Below are positions 8,470 through 17,511 of a stretch of 54,034 bases of DNA, piece after piece. Made by a program: the position numbers and the translations under genes. Position 1 is the first letter of the stretch; every line of letters begins with the position of its first letter. Origin of the DNA: Micromonospora sp. U21. GTDB lineage: Bacteria > Actinomycetota > Actinomycetes > Mycobacteriales > Micromonosporaceae. Where the stretch lies: assembly GCF_018070045.1 (NCBI RefSeq), contig NZ_JAGPYK010000039.1, positions 1-54,034 on the forward strand, in the 5' to 3' direction. Below the pieces are notes generated by a model. It saw only the letters and a program-made list of their open reading frames with translations. It searched no databases and had not been told where the DNA came from.

Positions 8470-8849
8470 TCACGCGACCGGGACGGCTTCGTTCGGCGCG
8501 GCCCGCTCGACGTCCGTCATATGGATCCGTGTGGGCAGCAGGAGCGGGGTGGCGAGCAGGAGGACGCCGGAGAGGGTGATCGCGGCGAGCGGGCCGGTGA
8601 GCGTGGCGAGGATTCCCCAGATCGCCATGAGCACGGCCTGGGCGAGTGTGCTGCTGACACTCATACGGTGAGGACGCGTGCGGCCTTGCCGGCGTGCGTG
8701 CGTTGCAGGCGTGCCGTCGCGTTGATGGGGTTGAAGACGCCCATGCAGGTGATGAGCGGGCCCTGGACGATGATCACCGTGAGGAGCCCGGGGATGCCGG
8801 GTTGGGTGAACGCAAGACCGAGCGGGAAGATCGAGCGCAGCCAGCCCTC
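8470..8849 (-). pseudogene. Decayed C-terminal part of an MFS transporter
   Basis: Two adjoining minus-strand frames carry matching pieces of one major-facilitator protein. FNPINATARLQRTHAGKAARVL is the intracellular loop and ends at 8661. SSTLAQAVLMAIWGILATLTG with LSGVLLLATPLLLPTR are the last helices, in another frame from 8664. The N-terminal two-thirds is missing and a frameshift lies near 8662. It sits between the LysR gene and the ABC operon, so it is probably the former LysR target. Confidence 0.65.
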
Positions 8850-8949
8850 GGTGACAACCGATGTTTGGATCGCTGAATCACATCGGCCACGGAAGAGCAA
8901 GGTCAAACAACCGCCTCTCGGCGAGCCACAACGATCAGTTGGGCGGCCA

Positions 8950-8961
8950 TAAGCTGGGCCA
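8950..8961 (+). promoter_or_regulatory. Leaderless -10 region of the LysR gene
   Basis: TAAGCT at 8950-8955 lies six bases before GTG 8962 with no Shine-Dalgarno, consistent with transcription starting at the start codon. Predicted from spacing only. Confidence 0.4.
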
Positions 8962-9930
8962 GTGGACACCGAGGCAGTGCGATCGTTCGTCCGGGCCGCC
9001 GAGCTCGGGCAACTGCAACACGCGGCCGACGAGCTGGGCGTGACACAGCAGGCGGTCTCGAAGCGGATCGCCGCCCTGGAGCGCGAGCTGGGGGTCCGTC
9101 TGTTCACCCGTACCGCCCGAGGGGTTGAGCTGACGCTCGACGGTCAGGCGCTTCTCCCGCACGCACGGAGCATCGTCGCGGGTGTCGAGCGCGCCGTAAG
9201 CGCGGTCCGGCCGGGCTCCCGCGCCCTTCGGATCGACGTTCTCGGCCTGCGAAGCGCGCAGGCCGTCGTTCTGCACGACTATTGGCGGTCGCATCCCGAA
9301 ACCGACCTCGACGTGGTGACCCTCAGGGTCAACGACCCGCGCGTGGCGGTCGCCGCCGTGGATGCGGGCGATGTGGACGCCTCGTTCCGTACCGTCACCG
9401 ACCCGGCCACGCTTCCGCGCGACGTGCGGATGATCCATGCGTTCGACTCCCCGCTGGAACTCCTCGTCGGCCCGAGACATCCGCTCGCCTCAGCACGGAC
9501 AGTGACGCCGCTCCAGCTGCGCGGGCACCGGATCTGGGTGCCGGGCATCGCGCCGCGCAGCGAATGGGCAGAGTTTTACGACCAGCTCGCCACCGACTTC
9601 GACCTCCGCATCGACGCGGCAGGGCCGCACTTCGGCGACGAGGTGCTCCTGGACACCCTCGCGGACTCCGCGAACGTGGCCACCCTCGTCGGGGCACGCG
9701 ACCGGTACATCTGGCCGACGAACCACGACCTACGCCGCATCCCGATCGTCAACCCGACGCTCGCATACCCGATCTCCCTCCTCCTCCCCGCCACGAACCC
9801 ACACCCGAGACTCCGGGCGATCATCAACCACTGCGGAAACCTGGCACCCGTCCCGGAGACGACCTGGCGCCCGTCCTGGGCGCCGACGCCACGCGGCGAC
9901 GACGGCGATATCGCCCGCGCCGGACGGTGA
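8962..9930 (+). CDS. LysR-family transcriptional regulator
   Basis: 322 residues. The N-terminal winged helix-turn-helix is clear (VRSFVRAAELGQLQHAADELGVTQQAVSKRIAALERELGVRLFTRT), followed by a LysR substrate-binding domain from about residue 90. It is divergent from the decayed MFS gene, which it may once have controlled. The C-terminal ~30 residues are Pro/Arg-rich and probably disordered. Confidence 0.92.
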   Translation: MDTEAVRSFVRAAELGQLQHAADELGVTQQAVSKRIAALERELGVRLFTRTARGVELTLDGQALLPHARSIVAGVERAVSAVRPGSRALRIDVLGLRSAQAVVLHDYWRSHPETDLDVVTLRVNDPRVAVAAVDAGDVDASFRTVTDPATLPRDVRMIHAFDSPLELLVGPRHPLASARTVTPLQLRGHRIWVPGIAPRSEWAEFYDQLATDFDLRIDAAGPHFGDEVLLDTLADSANVATLVGARDRYIWPTNHDLRRIPIVNPTLAYPISLLLPATNPHPRLRAIINHCGNLAPVPETTWRPSWAPTPRGDDGDIARAGR

Positions 9931-9993
9931 CCACGCCGCCCCGTGCAACCGGGCAGCGGAGACGTTCCCGACCGCGCCGCCGGGCAGGGCCGG

Positions 9994-12504
9994 TCAGCGG
10001 CGGCGCAGCGGGCCGGGATGGATGGTCCAGAGCAGCCGTCGCCACCACGGGCGGGCGGCGCGCAGCCGGTCCACGTATCCGGTGGCCACCGCACCGGCGC
10101 GGTCGGCCTGGGCCGCGGTGGCCGTGCCGGGCGCGAAGGCCACCTGGTTGAGCAGAGCGGCCAGCTCGTCGACCCCGGGGAGGTTCCCGCCGGCCCCGGA
10201 TCCGGCCGTGCCGCCGCCCGGCATCTGGCCGGCGCCGCCAGCGGCGATGTTCGGGTCGAGGGGCCTGTCGCCGGACCATCTGCCGCGAGCATCGAGCAGG
10301 GCCTGTCGGGCCTGGCCGGCCACCTCGGTGGCCGCCAGGTCGTCGCCGACCGGCCGCCCGGCCAGGCGTAGCGCGTCGGTGACCTCCCGCCAGGCGCCGG
10401 CGATGCGCTGGCCGGGATCGCCCCGGCCGAGCCGGGCGCGGGTGAGCGAGCGGCGCATCGCCAGCAGGGTGAGCAGCAGCGCCCCCACCAGCAGCAGCAG
10501 GCCACCGCTGCCGCCCGCGACCAACACCGGGGTCGACACTCCACCCTGGCCGGACGGCCCTTCGGGAGCGGCCACCGGCTCCGGCGAGGCGGTCGGCTCC
10601 ACGGTGGGCGCCGGCGCCGCCGACGGCGGCGGATCCTCCGGCGTCGGGCGGAAGTCCTCCTCCACCGGCCTCGGCTCGTTGTCCGGGCGGGGCAGCGGGT
10701 CGAACGCCACCCAACCCAACCCGTCGAAGAGCACCTCCGGCCAGGCGTACGCGTCACCGGCCCGCACCGGCCCCTGCCCGGTGGACTCGAAGCCCACCAC
10801 CACCCTGGTGGGCAGCCCGGAGAGCCGGCCGAGCACCGCGAAGGCGGCGGCGAACTGCTCCGAGGTGCCCCGCTGCCCGCCGGCGTTGCGCGGGCCGAAG
10901 AGGAAGAAGCCCAGGTTCGGGTACGCGTGCCCGCTCGGCGCGTCCGCCACCACCCGGTAGTGCTCGGCCAGGAACTGCTCGATCGCCGTGGCCCGCGCGT
11001 ACGGGGCGCCGTTCTCCTCGGCGAGCTGCGCGGCCAGCCGGCGCAGCGGGTCGGGCACCCCGTCGGCGACTCGCAGCACCCGGGCCACCTCCTCGCCGGC
11101 GGGCACGTTCGCGGTGGGCAGGAGGTTGTTGTCCGGCTGCTCGCGGGCCGAGGTCACCGTGTACCGCAGCCCCGGCGTGAGCCCCTCCGGCCGGATCAGC
11201 GTCCCCGTCGCCGGGTCGTACGCCACCCGCGCGCCGCTGACCTCGCTGGGGGTCGCCACGGCGGGCAGCAGCCGGCCGCTGAGATCGGCCACGGTGATCT
11301 GCTGCCGGACCGTCTCCACCGTGCTGTCCCGGGCCGGCGTCGCGGCCGGCAGGATCCGACCGGCGTTGCGGTACGTCGCGCCGACCCGCCAGGTCACCCC
11401 GTCGTAGTCGCTGAGCACCGCCAGGCGGATCCGCACACTGTCATTGGCGTCGTCGCCTGTACCCGGCTCGCCGTGGGTGCCGCCATCCGGCCCGCCGCTC
11501 GGGCTGACGCCGGCCGGTGGTGTCGTGGCGCCGGGACGGAACGTGCTCACGTCGAGCAGCTTCTGCTCCGGGTGCAGGGCCCACCCGGAGATCCGGATCA
11601 GCGGGTTCTCGTCCAGCGTCTGCACCTGCGGCGGCTCCACGTACCGCCGAGGGTCCACCGGCCGGCCGTCGACCTGACCGGCGATCACCGGGCCGAGCAG
11701 CGCCACCAGCCCGACCACCAGGGCCACCCCGAGCGCCGCGGTGGCGGCGAGCCGGACCCGCACCGCCGCGCGGACCCGGGGAGCGAGGTCGGCGGCCGGA
11801 TCACCGCCGGCCGGCGGTGCACCGGCGGGCACCGCCAGGCCCACCGCGGCGACCGCGACGAACGCCAGCGTCGCCCCGATCGCCGGTTCGGCGTTCGGGC
11901 CGACCACGTAGAGAGCGGCGGCGAAAAGCCCCGCCGCCGGCAGGTAGCCCAGCAGCACCCGGCCGGTGCGCAGCGCCACCTCGGCGCCGGCCAGCCCGGC
12001 CAGCCACGCGGCGACCACCGGCATCAACACCGTGTCCGGCGTGGGCTCGACCGGAATCATCGCGGTGAGCAGCCGGGGGATGCCGTTGCGCGCAGCGTCC
12101 GCGGTCACCTCCAACAGGCCGCCCGGCAGCTCGGCGCGGGCGGCGGCCAGCCGCAGTGACCAGAGTGTCCAGCAGGCCATCGCGGCCACCGACACCGGCG
12201 CCACGAGCCAGGAGGGCAGCCGCCGGGCGGCCACGCTGACCAGCACCGAACCGGCCGCGGCACCGATGACCAGCCGGGTCAGCAGGTCTCCGGCGTACAC
12301 CCGGCCCAGCACCACCCCCGCGAGCGCGGTCAGCCCGATCAACGCCAGCGGGACGACGGCGGCCCGCAGCACCCGCGCCACCCGGCCGGCGGCGCCCCGC
12401 TGCGCTGAGCCGTCGAGGGACGGCAGGCCCGCGACGGGGCCCGCGCCGGGCACCGCCTGGTCGGCGATGGTCGTGCCACCACGCTGCTGGCCGGCGCCCG
12501 TCAC
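9994..12504 (-). CDS. Transglutaminase-like (TgpA-type) membrane protein with degenerate active site
   Basis: About 836 residues. An N-terminal block of six or more membrane helices is followed by an extracytoplasmic region, a transglutaminase-like domain (from about residue 480), a Pro-rich linker (PPPSAAPAPTVEPTASPEP), one more helix (PVLVAGGSGGLLLLVGALLLTLLAM) and a cytoplasmic tail. At the usual Cys position the sequence is RGTSEQFAAAFAVLGRLSG (Ser), and the usual His position reads GDAYAWPEVLFDGLGWVAFDP (Tyr), so the catalytic dyad is absent. GTG 12504 overlaps the DUF58 stop by 4 bp; GTG 12525 is an alternative. It is the last gene of the MoxR operon. Confidence 0.85.
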   Translation of the reverse strand: MTGAGQQRGGTTIADQAVPGAGPVAGLPSLDGSAQRGAAGRVARVLRAAVVPLALIGLTALAGVVLGRVYAGDLLTRLVIGAAAGSVLVSVAARRLPSWLVAPVSVAAMACWTLWSLRLAAARAELPGGLLEVTADAARNGIPRLLTAMIPVEPTPDTVLMPVVAAWLAGLAGAEVALRTGRVLLGYLPAAGLFAAALYVVGPNAEPAIGATLAFVAVAAVGLAVPAGAPPAGGDPAADLAPRVRAAVRVRLAATAALGVALVVGLVALLGPVIAGQVDGRPVDPRRYVEPPQVQTLDENPLIRISGWALHPEQKLLDVSTFRPGATTPPAGVSPSGGPDGGTHGEPGTGDDANDSVRIRLAVLSDYDGVTWRVGATYRNAGRILPAATPARDSTVETVRQQITVADLSGRLLPAVATPSEVSGARVAYDPATGTLIRPEGLTPGLRYTVTSAREQPDNNLLPTANVPAGEEVARVLRVADGVPDPLRRLAAQLAEENGAPYARATAIEQFLAEHYRVVADAPSGHAYPNLGFFLFGPRNAGGQRGTSEQFAAAFAVLGRLSGLPTRVVVGFESTGQGPVRAGDAYAWPEVLFDGLGWVAFDPLPRPDNEPRPVEEDFRPTPEDPPPSAAPAPTVEPTASPEPVAAPEGPSGQGGVSTPVLVAGGSGGLLLLVGALLLTLLAMRRSLTRARLGRGDPGQRIAGAWREVTDALRLAGRPVGDDLAATEVAGQARQALLDARGRWSGDRPLDPNIAAGGAGQMPGGGTAGSGAGGNLPGVDELAALLNQVAFAPGTATAAQADRAGAVATGYVDRLRAARPWWRRLLWTIHPGPLRRR

Positions 12505-13697
12505 CACCGGCGCACCCCGTCCCACTCGGCGGCGAACTGCGCGCCGTCGGCCGCGTCGACCACCACCAGGCCGGCCGCGCCGGGCGGCGTCGGCTCGGCC
12601 GCGCCGAACACCCCGACCACCACCGACGGGTACGCGCCGCGCAGCGCACCCACGTGCCCCAGCTCGCCGCGGCCACCCGGCCCGGTCAGGAAGATCAGCG
12701 TGTCGCCGAGCCGATCCTGCCGCAGTCGGGTGGTGGCCGCGCGCAGCGCGTCGTCATCGCCGGATAACTCGGCGGCGGCGAGCCGGTCCAGCGGCCCGAG
12801 CGGTTGCCCGTCGTCCACCTCACCGTCGTCACGGTCGCCGTGCCCCCGCTCGACCCGGGTGGCCGGCCCCGGGGCGACCAGCACCAACAGCACCGGCAGG
12901 TCCGCGCGGTGCGCGGCGGTGACGATCGACGCCGCCGCCTCGCAGGCCGACTCGAACGACTCCGCCACCCCGCCCACCCGCTGGGGGTGCGCGGCGGCGC
13001 GGTTGTCCAGCAGCACCACCAGGCGGGGCAGGCTCGTGTCGACGTTCTCCCGCACCATCAGCTCGCCGACCCGGGCGCTGGTGCGCCAGTGCACCCGGCG
13101 CAGCTCGTCGCCCACCACGTACTCCCGCAGCGAGTCGAAGGTGATCGACCCGTGCGGCACCCCGTCCACCCGACCGTCGAGGCTGCGCCCCGCGCCGGTG
13201 GGCACCGCCGTCAGCGGGTGGACCCGGGGGTGCACCCAGACCGGCGTGCTCGCACCGTACGGGCGGGCCAGCGCCACCAGGCCCAGCGGGTCGCGCCGGG
13301 TCACCCGCAGCGGCCCGACCAGCACCACCCCACGGCGGTGCGTCGGCACGTCGTAGCGGACCTCGGTGTCCCGGCCGGGCCGCAGGCGCAGCAGCGGCAC
13401 CGGCACCGTGCGGTCTCCACACCGGTCCTCGGCCAGCAGGTTCGCCGAGCGCAGCCGGCCGGCGTTGCGCACGGTCAACGTCATGCTCGCCGGCTCGCCG
13501 CGGGCCACCCGGTCCGGGTCGGCGCGGCGGGCCACCACCAGCCGGGGCCGCCAGGCCGCGGTCAGCGCGGCGTAGCCGACGGCCGCGCCGGCCGCCGCCC
13601 CCAGCAGCGTCAACTCGGGGTACGCGAACCGGAAGCCCACCCCGAGCAGGACGACGGCGGCGACGAGCAGCCCGACCCCGCGGGCGGTGATCCCCAT
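12501..13697 (-). CDS. DUF58 domain protein
   Basis: About 398 residues. Two N-terminal membrane helices (GVGLLVAAVVLLGVGF and LTLLGAAAGAAVGYAALTA) precede a beta-rich region. The DUF58 signature LREYVVGDELRRVHWRTSARVGELMVRE follows, then a von Willebrand-A-like segment (RLVVLLDNR). The frame stays open to 14486 but overlaps the MoxR gene; ATG 13697 sits 15 bp after the MoxR stop and starts the membrane segment. MoxR ATPases and DUF58/VWA proteins form chaperone-like pairs. Confidence 0.88.
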   Translation of the reverse strand: MGITARGVGLLVAAVVLLGVGFRFAYPELTLLGAAAGAAVGYAALTAAWRPRLVVARRADPDRVARGEPASMTLTVRNAGRLRSANLLAEDRCGDRTVPVPLLRLRPGRDTEVRYDVPTHRRGVVLVGPLRVTRRDPLGLVALARPYGASTPVWVHPRVHPLTAVPTGAGRSLDGRVDGVPHGSITFDSLREYVVGDELRRVHWRTSARVGELMVRENVDTSLPRLVVLLDNRAAAHPQRVGGVAESFESACEAAASIVTAAHRADLPVLLVLVAPGPATRVERGHGDRDDGEVDDGQPLGPLDRLAAAELSGDDDALRAATTRLRQDRLGDTLIFLTGPGGRGELGHVGALRGAYPSVVVGVFGAAEPTPPGAAGLVVVDAADGAQFAAEWDGVRRW

Positions 13698-13711
13698 GCC
13701 GCTGCTGCCGG

Positions 13712-14707
13712 TCAGCCCTGCACCGGCGCGGGCTGCCCGGACGGCAGCGGCACCGGCACCGAGGCGATGGCCTGGCGCAGCACCTCCGCGGCGGTCATCC
13801 CGCGCACCTGCGCGTCCGGGGTGAGCAGCAGCCGGTGGGCGAACACCGGTTCGGCGAGCGCCTTCAGGTCCTCCGGCATGATCCAGCCGCGCCCGTCGAT
13901 CAGCGCGTACGCGCACGCGGCGCGGGTCAGCGCGATGACGCCCCGGGGGCTGACCCCGACGCGCACGTGCTGGTGGGTGCGGGTGGCGGCGGCCAGCCGG
14001 ACCGCGTACGCGTAGAGCGGCTCGGCGATGTGCACCCGGCGGGCCATCCGGACCATCTCCCCGACGGTGGCGGTGTCGGTGACCGGAGTGAGCGCCTCGG
14101 GGGAGCGGACGGTCGCGCCGCGCAGCACCTCGATCTCGACGGCCTCGTCGGGGTAGCCGACGGAGAGCTTGACCAGAAAGCGGTCCAGTTGCGCCTCGGG
14201 CAGCCGGTAGGTGCCGTCCATCTCCACCGGGTTCTGGGTGGCGACCACCAGGAACGGCGCGGGCACCGGGTGCCGGACCCCGTCCACGGTAACGGTGCGC
14301 TCCTCCATCACCTCCAGCAGCGCCGACTGGGTCTTTGGCGACGCCCGGTTGATCTCGTCGGCGATGACGATGTTGGCGAAGACCGGCCCGGGATGGAACT
14401 CGAAGTCCCGGGTCGCCTGGTTGAAGATCGTCACACCGGACACGTCGGAGGGGAGCAGGTCGGGAGTGAACTGGATGCGCCGCCACTGACCCTTCACCGT
14501 GGCGGCGATGGCCCGGGCCAGGGTCGTCTTGCCGACGCCGGGCACGTCCTCCAGGAGCACGTGACCCTGCGCGAAGAGCGCGGTCAGCGCCAGCCGGACC
14601 ACCTGCGGCTTGCCGAGCACCACCGCGTTGACGTTCTCGGCCAGCCGGGCGGCCAGCGCGGCGAAGCCCTGCACCTCCGGCTGGGTGAGCGGCTCGTGGG
14701 TGTTCAC
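13712..14707 (-). CDS. MoxR-family AAA+ ATPase
   Basis: 331 residues. Walker A LEDVPGVGKTTLARA, Walker B NIVIADEINRASPKTQSALLEVMEE, sensor VVATQNPVEMDGTYRLPEAQLDRF and the C-terminal lid define AAA_3/MoxR. AAGGAG lies about ten bases before GTG 14707. MoxR proteins act as chaperones for VWA-type partners; here the partner is the adjacent DUF58 protein, and the target process is probably envelope-related given the membrane neighbours. Confidence 0.92.
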   Translation of the reverse strand: MNTHEPLTQPEVQGFAALAARLAENVNAVVLGKPQVVRLALTALFAQGHVLLEDVPGVGKTTLARAIAATVKGQWRRIQFTPDLLPSDVSGVTIFNQATRDFEFHPGPVFANIVIADEINRASPKTQSALLEVMEERTVTVDGVRHPVPAPFLVVATQNPVEMDGTYRLPEAQLDRFLVKLSVGYPDEAVEIEVLRGATVRSPEALTPVTDTATVGEMVRMARRVHIAEPLYAYAVRLAAATRTHQHVRVGVSPRGVIALTRAACAYALIDGRGWIMPEDLKALAEPVFAHRLLLTPDAQVRGMTAAEVLRQAIASVPVPLPSGQPAPVQG

Positions 14708-14735
14708 GGTCGGTGGTGCTCCTTGCCTGGCTGGT

Positions 14736-17360
14736 TCAGCAGGTGGGCAGGACGTTGATGTTGTCGCCGCCCTCCAGATTGAGCCAGGCCCAGGGGATGT
14801 AGTTCTTTCCGCTGTACTCGACCTGCACCCACCAGGTGCTCTGCTTCTGGTTGTTGTAGATCCACGAGTCGACGTTCTCGCCGGACTTCTTGCAGTACGC
14901 CTTCAGCCGGGTGCCGGGCTTCGCCCAACCCTCCTGCTGGTCGTTGTCCTGCCGGGTAACCCGGAAGATCTCGTTGCCGTTGCGGCCGCTCACTTCCTTG
15001 TCGCAGTAGGTCCGCTGGTCGCCGTCCGGTCCGTTGTTGCACGTCGCGATGCCGTAGAGCACCTCGGTAGTCTGGGCCCGCGTCGCGGCGCCCTTGCCGG
15101 CGGCGTTACTCGCCGTCACCGTGAACGTGTACTTCGTGCCCGGCGTCAGGCCCGGCACCGTGATGCTGGAGCACGCCCCGGCCTTCGCCGGCTCGCCCGG
15201 CGTGCTCACCGAGCAGGTGGCCTTGCCGCCACCGGCGTCCACGGTGAACGTGACGGTCGCCGAGGTGGCGGTGGCCGACGAGCCGGTGACCGTGACCCGC
15301 GGCTCGGCGACCGTGCGGGCGGTGGTGGTGGCCTCCGGGCCCGGCCCGGCCTCGTTGACCGCCTTCACCTTCACGGTGACGTTCTGGCCGTTGCCCAACC
15401 CGGTGACGGTGGTCCGGGTGTCGGTCACCTCGCTGCTGCGCCCGCCCACATCCACCAGGTACTTCGTCACCGGCCGGCCGTTCGCCTCGGCCGGCGCCCA
15501 CTGCACGGTGATCGCGCCGGGCTGGGCGGCGACCGTGCCGGCCCGCAGTTCGAGGGGCCGGCCGGGCGCCGCGAACGGCACCACCGTGTTGCTGACCGGC
15601 GAGGCCGCCGAGCCGGCGCCCTTGTCGTTGACCGCGACCACGGTGAACGCGTACTGGGTGCCGTATTCCAGCTCCCCGGCGGGCACCACCAGCTCCGTCT
15701 TCGTCGAGTCGCCGGCCGGCGCGTTCGTCCCCGCCGAGCTGGCCGTCACCGCGTACTTCGCGATCTTGTTGCCCTGGCCATTCGCCGCCGGCCACTTCAC
15801 CAGCACCGTGCCGTCCGGCCGCTCCTGCGCGGTCACGCTGGCCGGCGGATCGGGCACGGCAGCCGTCGGTGTCACCGGGTTGCTGCTACGCGACGGGCCG
15901 TCGCCCTTGACGTTCACGGCGTGCACCGCGAACCGGTACGTCTCGCCGTTGGTCAGGCCCTTGACCTCCACCGCACGCTGGTTGGCGCCGACCTCCAGGC
16001 GCTGGCCGGCGCCCTGCACCACGTACTTCATGATCTCGGCGCCGTTCGCGGCGGCCGGCCGCCAGCTCACCCGGGCCTGGGCGTTGCCGGCGGCGGCGGT
16101 GACGCTGCGAGGAGCGCTCGGCTTGCCCACCCGCGGCTTCTTCGGCGGGGGCGGCGGCGGGGGAGCGGGCGGCGGGTCGCCGCCGAGCACGTCGTTGGCG
16201 TACTTGTTGACCTCGCGCACCTGGTGCTTGTCGTCCACCACCCGCGCGGTCGCCGAGTCGGGCGAGTTGATGAACAGGTGGTTCTCCCGCACCTCCAGCT
16301 CCAGCGGCCCGTTCGCCCGGCCGCGGATGGTGTCGACCAGCTGGCCGCCGGCATCGAAGGAGTAGATGGTGCCGGTGGCCTCGTCGGCGCAGTAGAACCG
16401 GTCCGCCCAGGCCACCGCCGCGCTGAGCTGGTCGCCGTTGCCCGGCACGGTGAACGCCCGCTCCTCGCCCGCGTCACCCACCACCAGCACCCGTCGCTCG
16501 GCGGACACGGTGACCGGGACACGCGGGCCGCTGGTGCGGGCCGGCAGCGCCGCCGGACCGGTCAGCTTCAGAGACGTCAGGTGCACCTCGCCGCGCTGCA
16601 CCCGCACCAGCTTCCCGGCGGTGCGGTCGAGCACCGCCACCCCGTCGTCCAGCGTGGAGACCACCAGCTCGTGGCTGGCCTCGGCGACGTCGTACGTCTC
16701 GATCCGCTCCGGGCTGAGCCCGCCACCGGCCGGCGCGGCCGACGCCGGCGCGGACGGCAGCTTCGCGGCCGTGACCGCCGACACCGTGCCCTCGCTGGGC
16801 ACCGCGATCCAGAGCCGGCCCTCGCCGTCGAAGGCGCCGCCGGTGATGCCCGGCGGATAGCGGACCGGCTCGCCGACCGGAGCCAGCGACCGCGGGTCGA
16901 GCTGGCGCACGATGCCCTGCACGGCGTCGACGACGAACGCCGCGTCCTCGTGCAGGGCGACGCTCACGCCCAGCCCGGGGGTGGTGCGGGTGGTCGCGGT
17001 GAGCTGCAGGGTGGCCAGGTCCAGTGAGCTGACCTGCCCGGTCTGCAGGTCACGCAGGATCAGCAGCCGGTCGGTCTGGGTGACCTGCATCGGGTGGCGG
17101 CGGGCGTTCGGGACCTCGGTGCGGGTGTCGACGCGGGCGGTCACCCCGTTGACCCGGGCCAACTCGCTGCGCGCTGCGCTCCACAGCCACGAACTCGCGT
17201 CGTAGTTGGCCACCGCGTTGTCCGCCGCGCCCAACCCGAGGACGGTCAGCCCCATCGCGGCCAGCAACGCGGTCACCGTGCCGACGGTCACCAGCCCGCC
17301 GCGCAGCCGGGACCGCGAACGGGGGGCGTCGGTGCGCGCGGCGTCCTCGATGCTGGCCAC
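14736..17360 (-). CDS. Membrane-anchored fibronectin type III surface protein
   Basis: About 874 residues. A cytoplasmic N-terminus and one membrane anchor (about residues 22-45) are followed by a repeat-rich region to about 390 that resembles a beta-propeller (TGQVSSLDLATLQL, DGEGRLWIAVPSEG). A PPPAPPPPPPPKK linker leads to three FN3 domains and a fourth Ig/FN3-like domain, then a ~90-residue Cys-containing C-terminal module ending VEYSGKNYIPWAWLNLEGG. GTG 17360 is chosen because GGGGAG lies ten bases upstream; the frame extends to 17435 without a good ribosome site. The MoxR gene starts 29 bp after its stop. Confidence 0.8.
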   Translation of the reverse strand: MASIEDAARTDAPRSRSRLRGGLVTVGTVTALLAAMGLTVLGLGAADNAVANYDASSWLWSAARSELARVNGVTARVDTRTEVPNARRHPMQVTQTDRLLILRDLQTGQVSSLDLATLQLTATTRTTPGLGVSVALHEDAAFVVDAVQGIVRQLDPRSLAPVGEPVRYPPGITGGAFDGEGRLWIAVPSEGTVSAVTAAKLPSAPASAAPAGGGLSPERIETYDVAEASHELVVSTLDDGVAVLDRTAGKLVRVQRGEVHLTSLKLTGPAALPARTSGPRVPVTVSAERRVLVVGDAGEERAFTVPGNGDQLSAAVAWADRFYCADEATGTIYSFDAGGQLVDTIRGRANGPLELEVRENHLFINSPDSATARVVDDKHQVREVNKYANDVLGGDPPPAPPPPPPPKKPRVGKPSAPRSVTAAAGNAQARVSWRPAAANGAEIMKYVVQGAGQRLEVGANQRAVEVKGLTNGETYRFAVHAVNVKGDGPSRSSNPVTPTAAVPDPPASVTAQERPDGTVLVKWPAANGQGNKIAKYAVTASSAGTNAPAGDSTKTELVVPAGELEYGTQYAFTVVAVNDKGAGSAASPVSNTVVPFAAPGRPLELRAGTVAAQPGAITVQWAPAEANGRPVTKYLVDVGGRSSEVTDTRTTVTGLGNGQNVTVKVKAVNEAGPGPEATTTARTVAEPRVTVTGSSATATSATVTFTVDAGGGKATCSVSTPGEPAKAGACSSITVPGLTPGTKYTFTVTASNAAGKGAATRAQTTEVLYGIATCNNGPDGDQRTYCDKEVSGRNGNEIFRVTRQDNDQQEGWAKPGTRLKAYCKKSGENVDSWIYNNQKQSTWWVQVEYSGKNYIPWAWLNLEGGDNINVLPTC

Positions 17361-17511
17361 AGCCGGCTGCCTCCCCTGAGTCGTGGCAGGTGGCGCGCCT
17401 CGCGGCGACCCCTCCCCTGAGCCGGGTGCCATCATATGGCCCGGCCGGTGGCGGGGGAACCCGCACGGTCACCCCTGTGGATACCGAGCGTGTGCGTTGT
17501 GGACGCCCAGC

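Noticed and set aside
12501..14486. 661-codon form of the DUF58 gene
   Set aside because: The upstream 263 codons overlap the MoxR gene antisense-free but out of frame and lack domain character; ATG 13697 begins the membrane segment.
14610..17027. 800-codon plus-strand frame opposite the FN3 gene
   Set aside because: His/Arg/Gly-rich antisense shadow with no motifs; the minus-strand FN3 gene explains the region.
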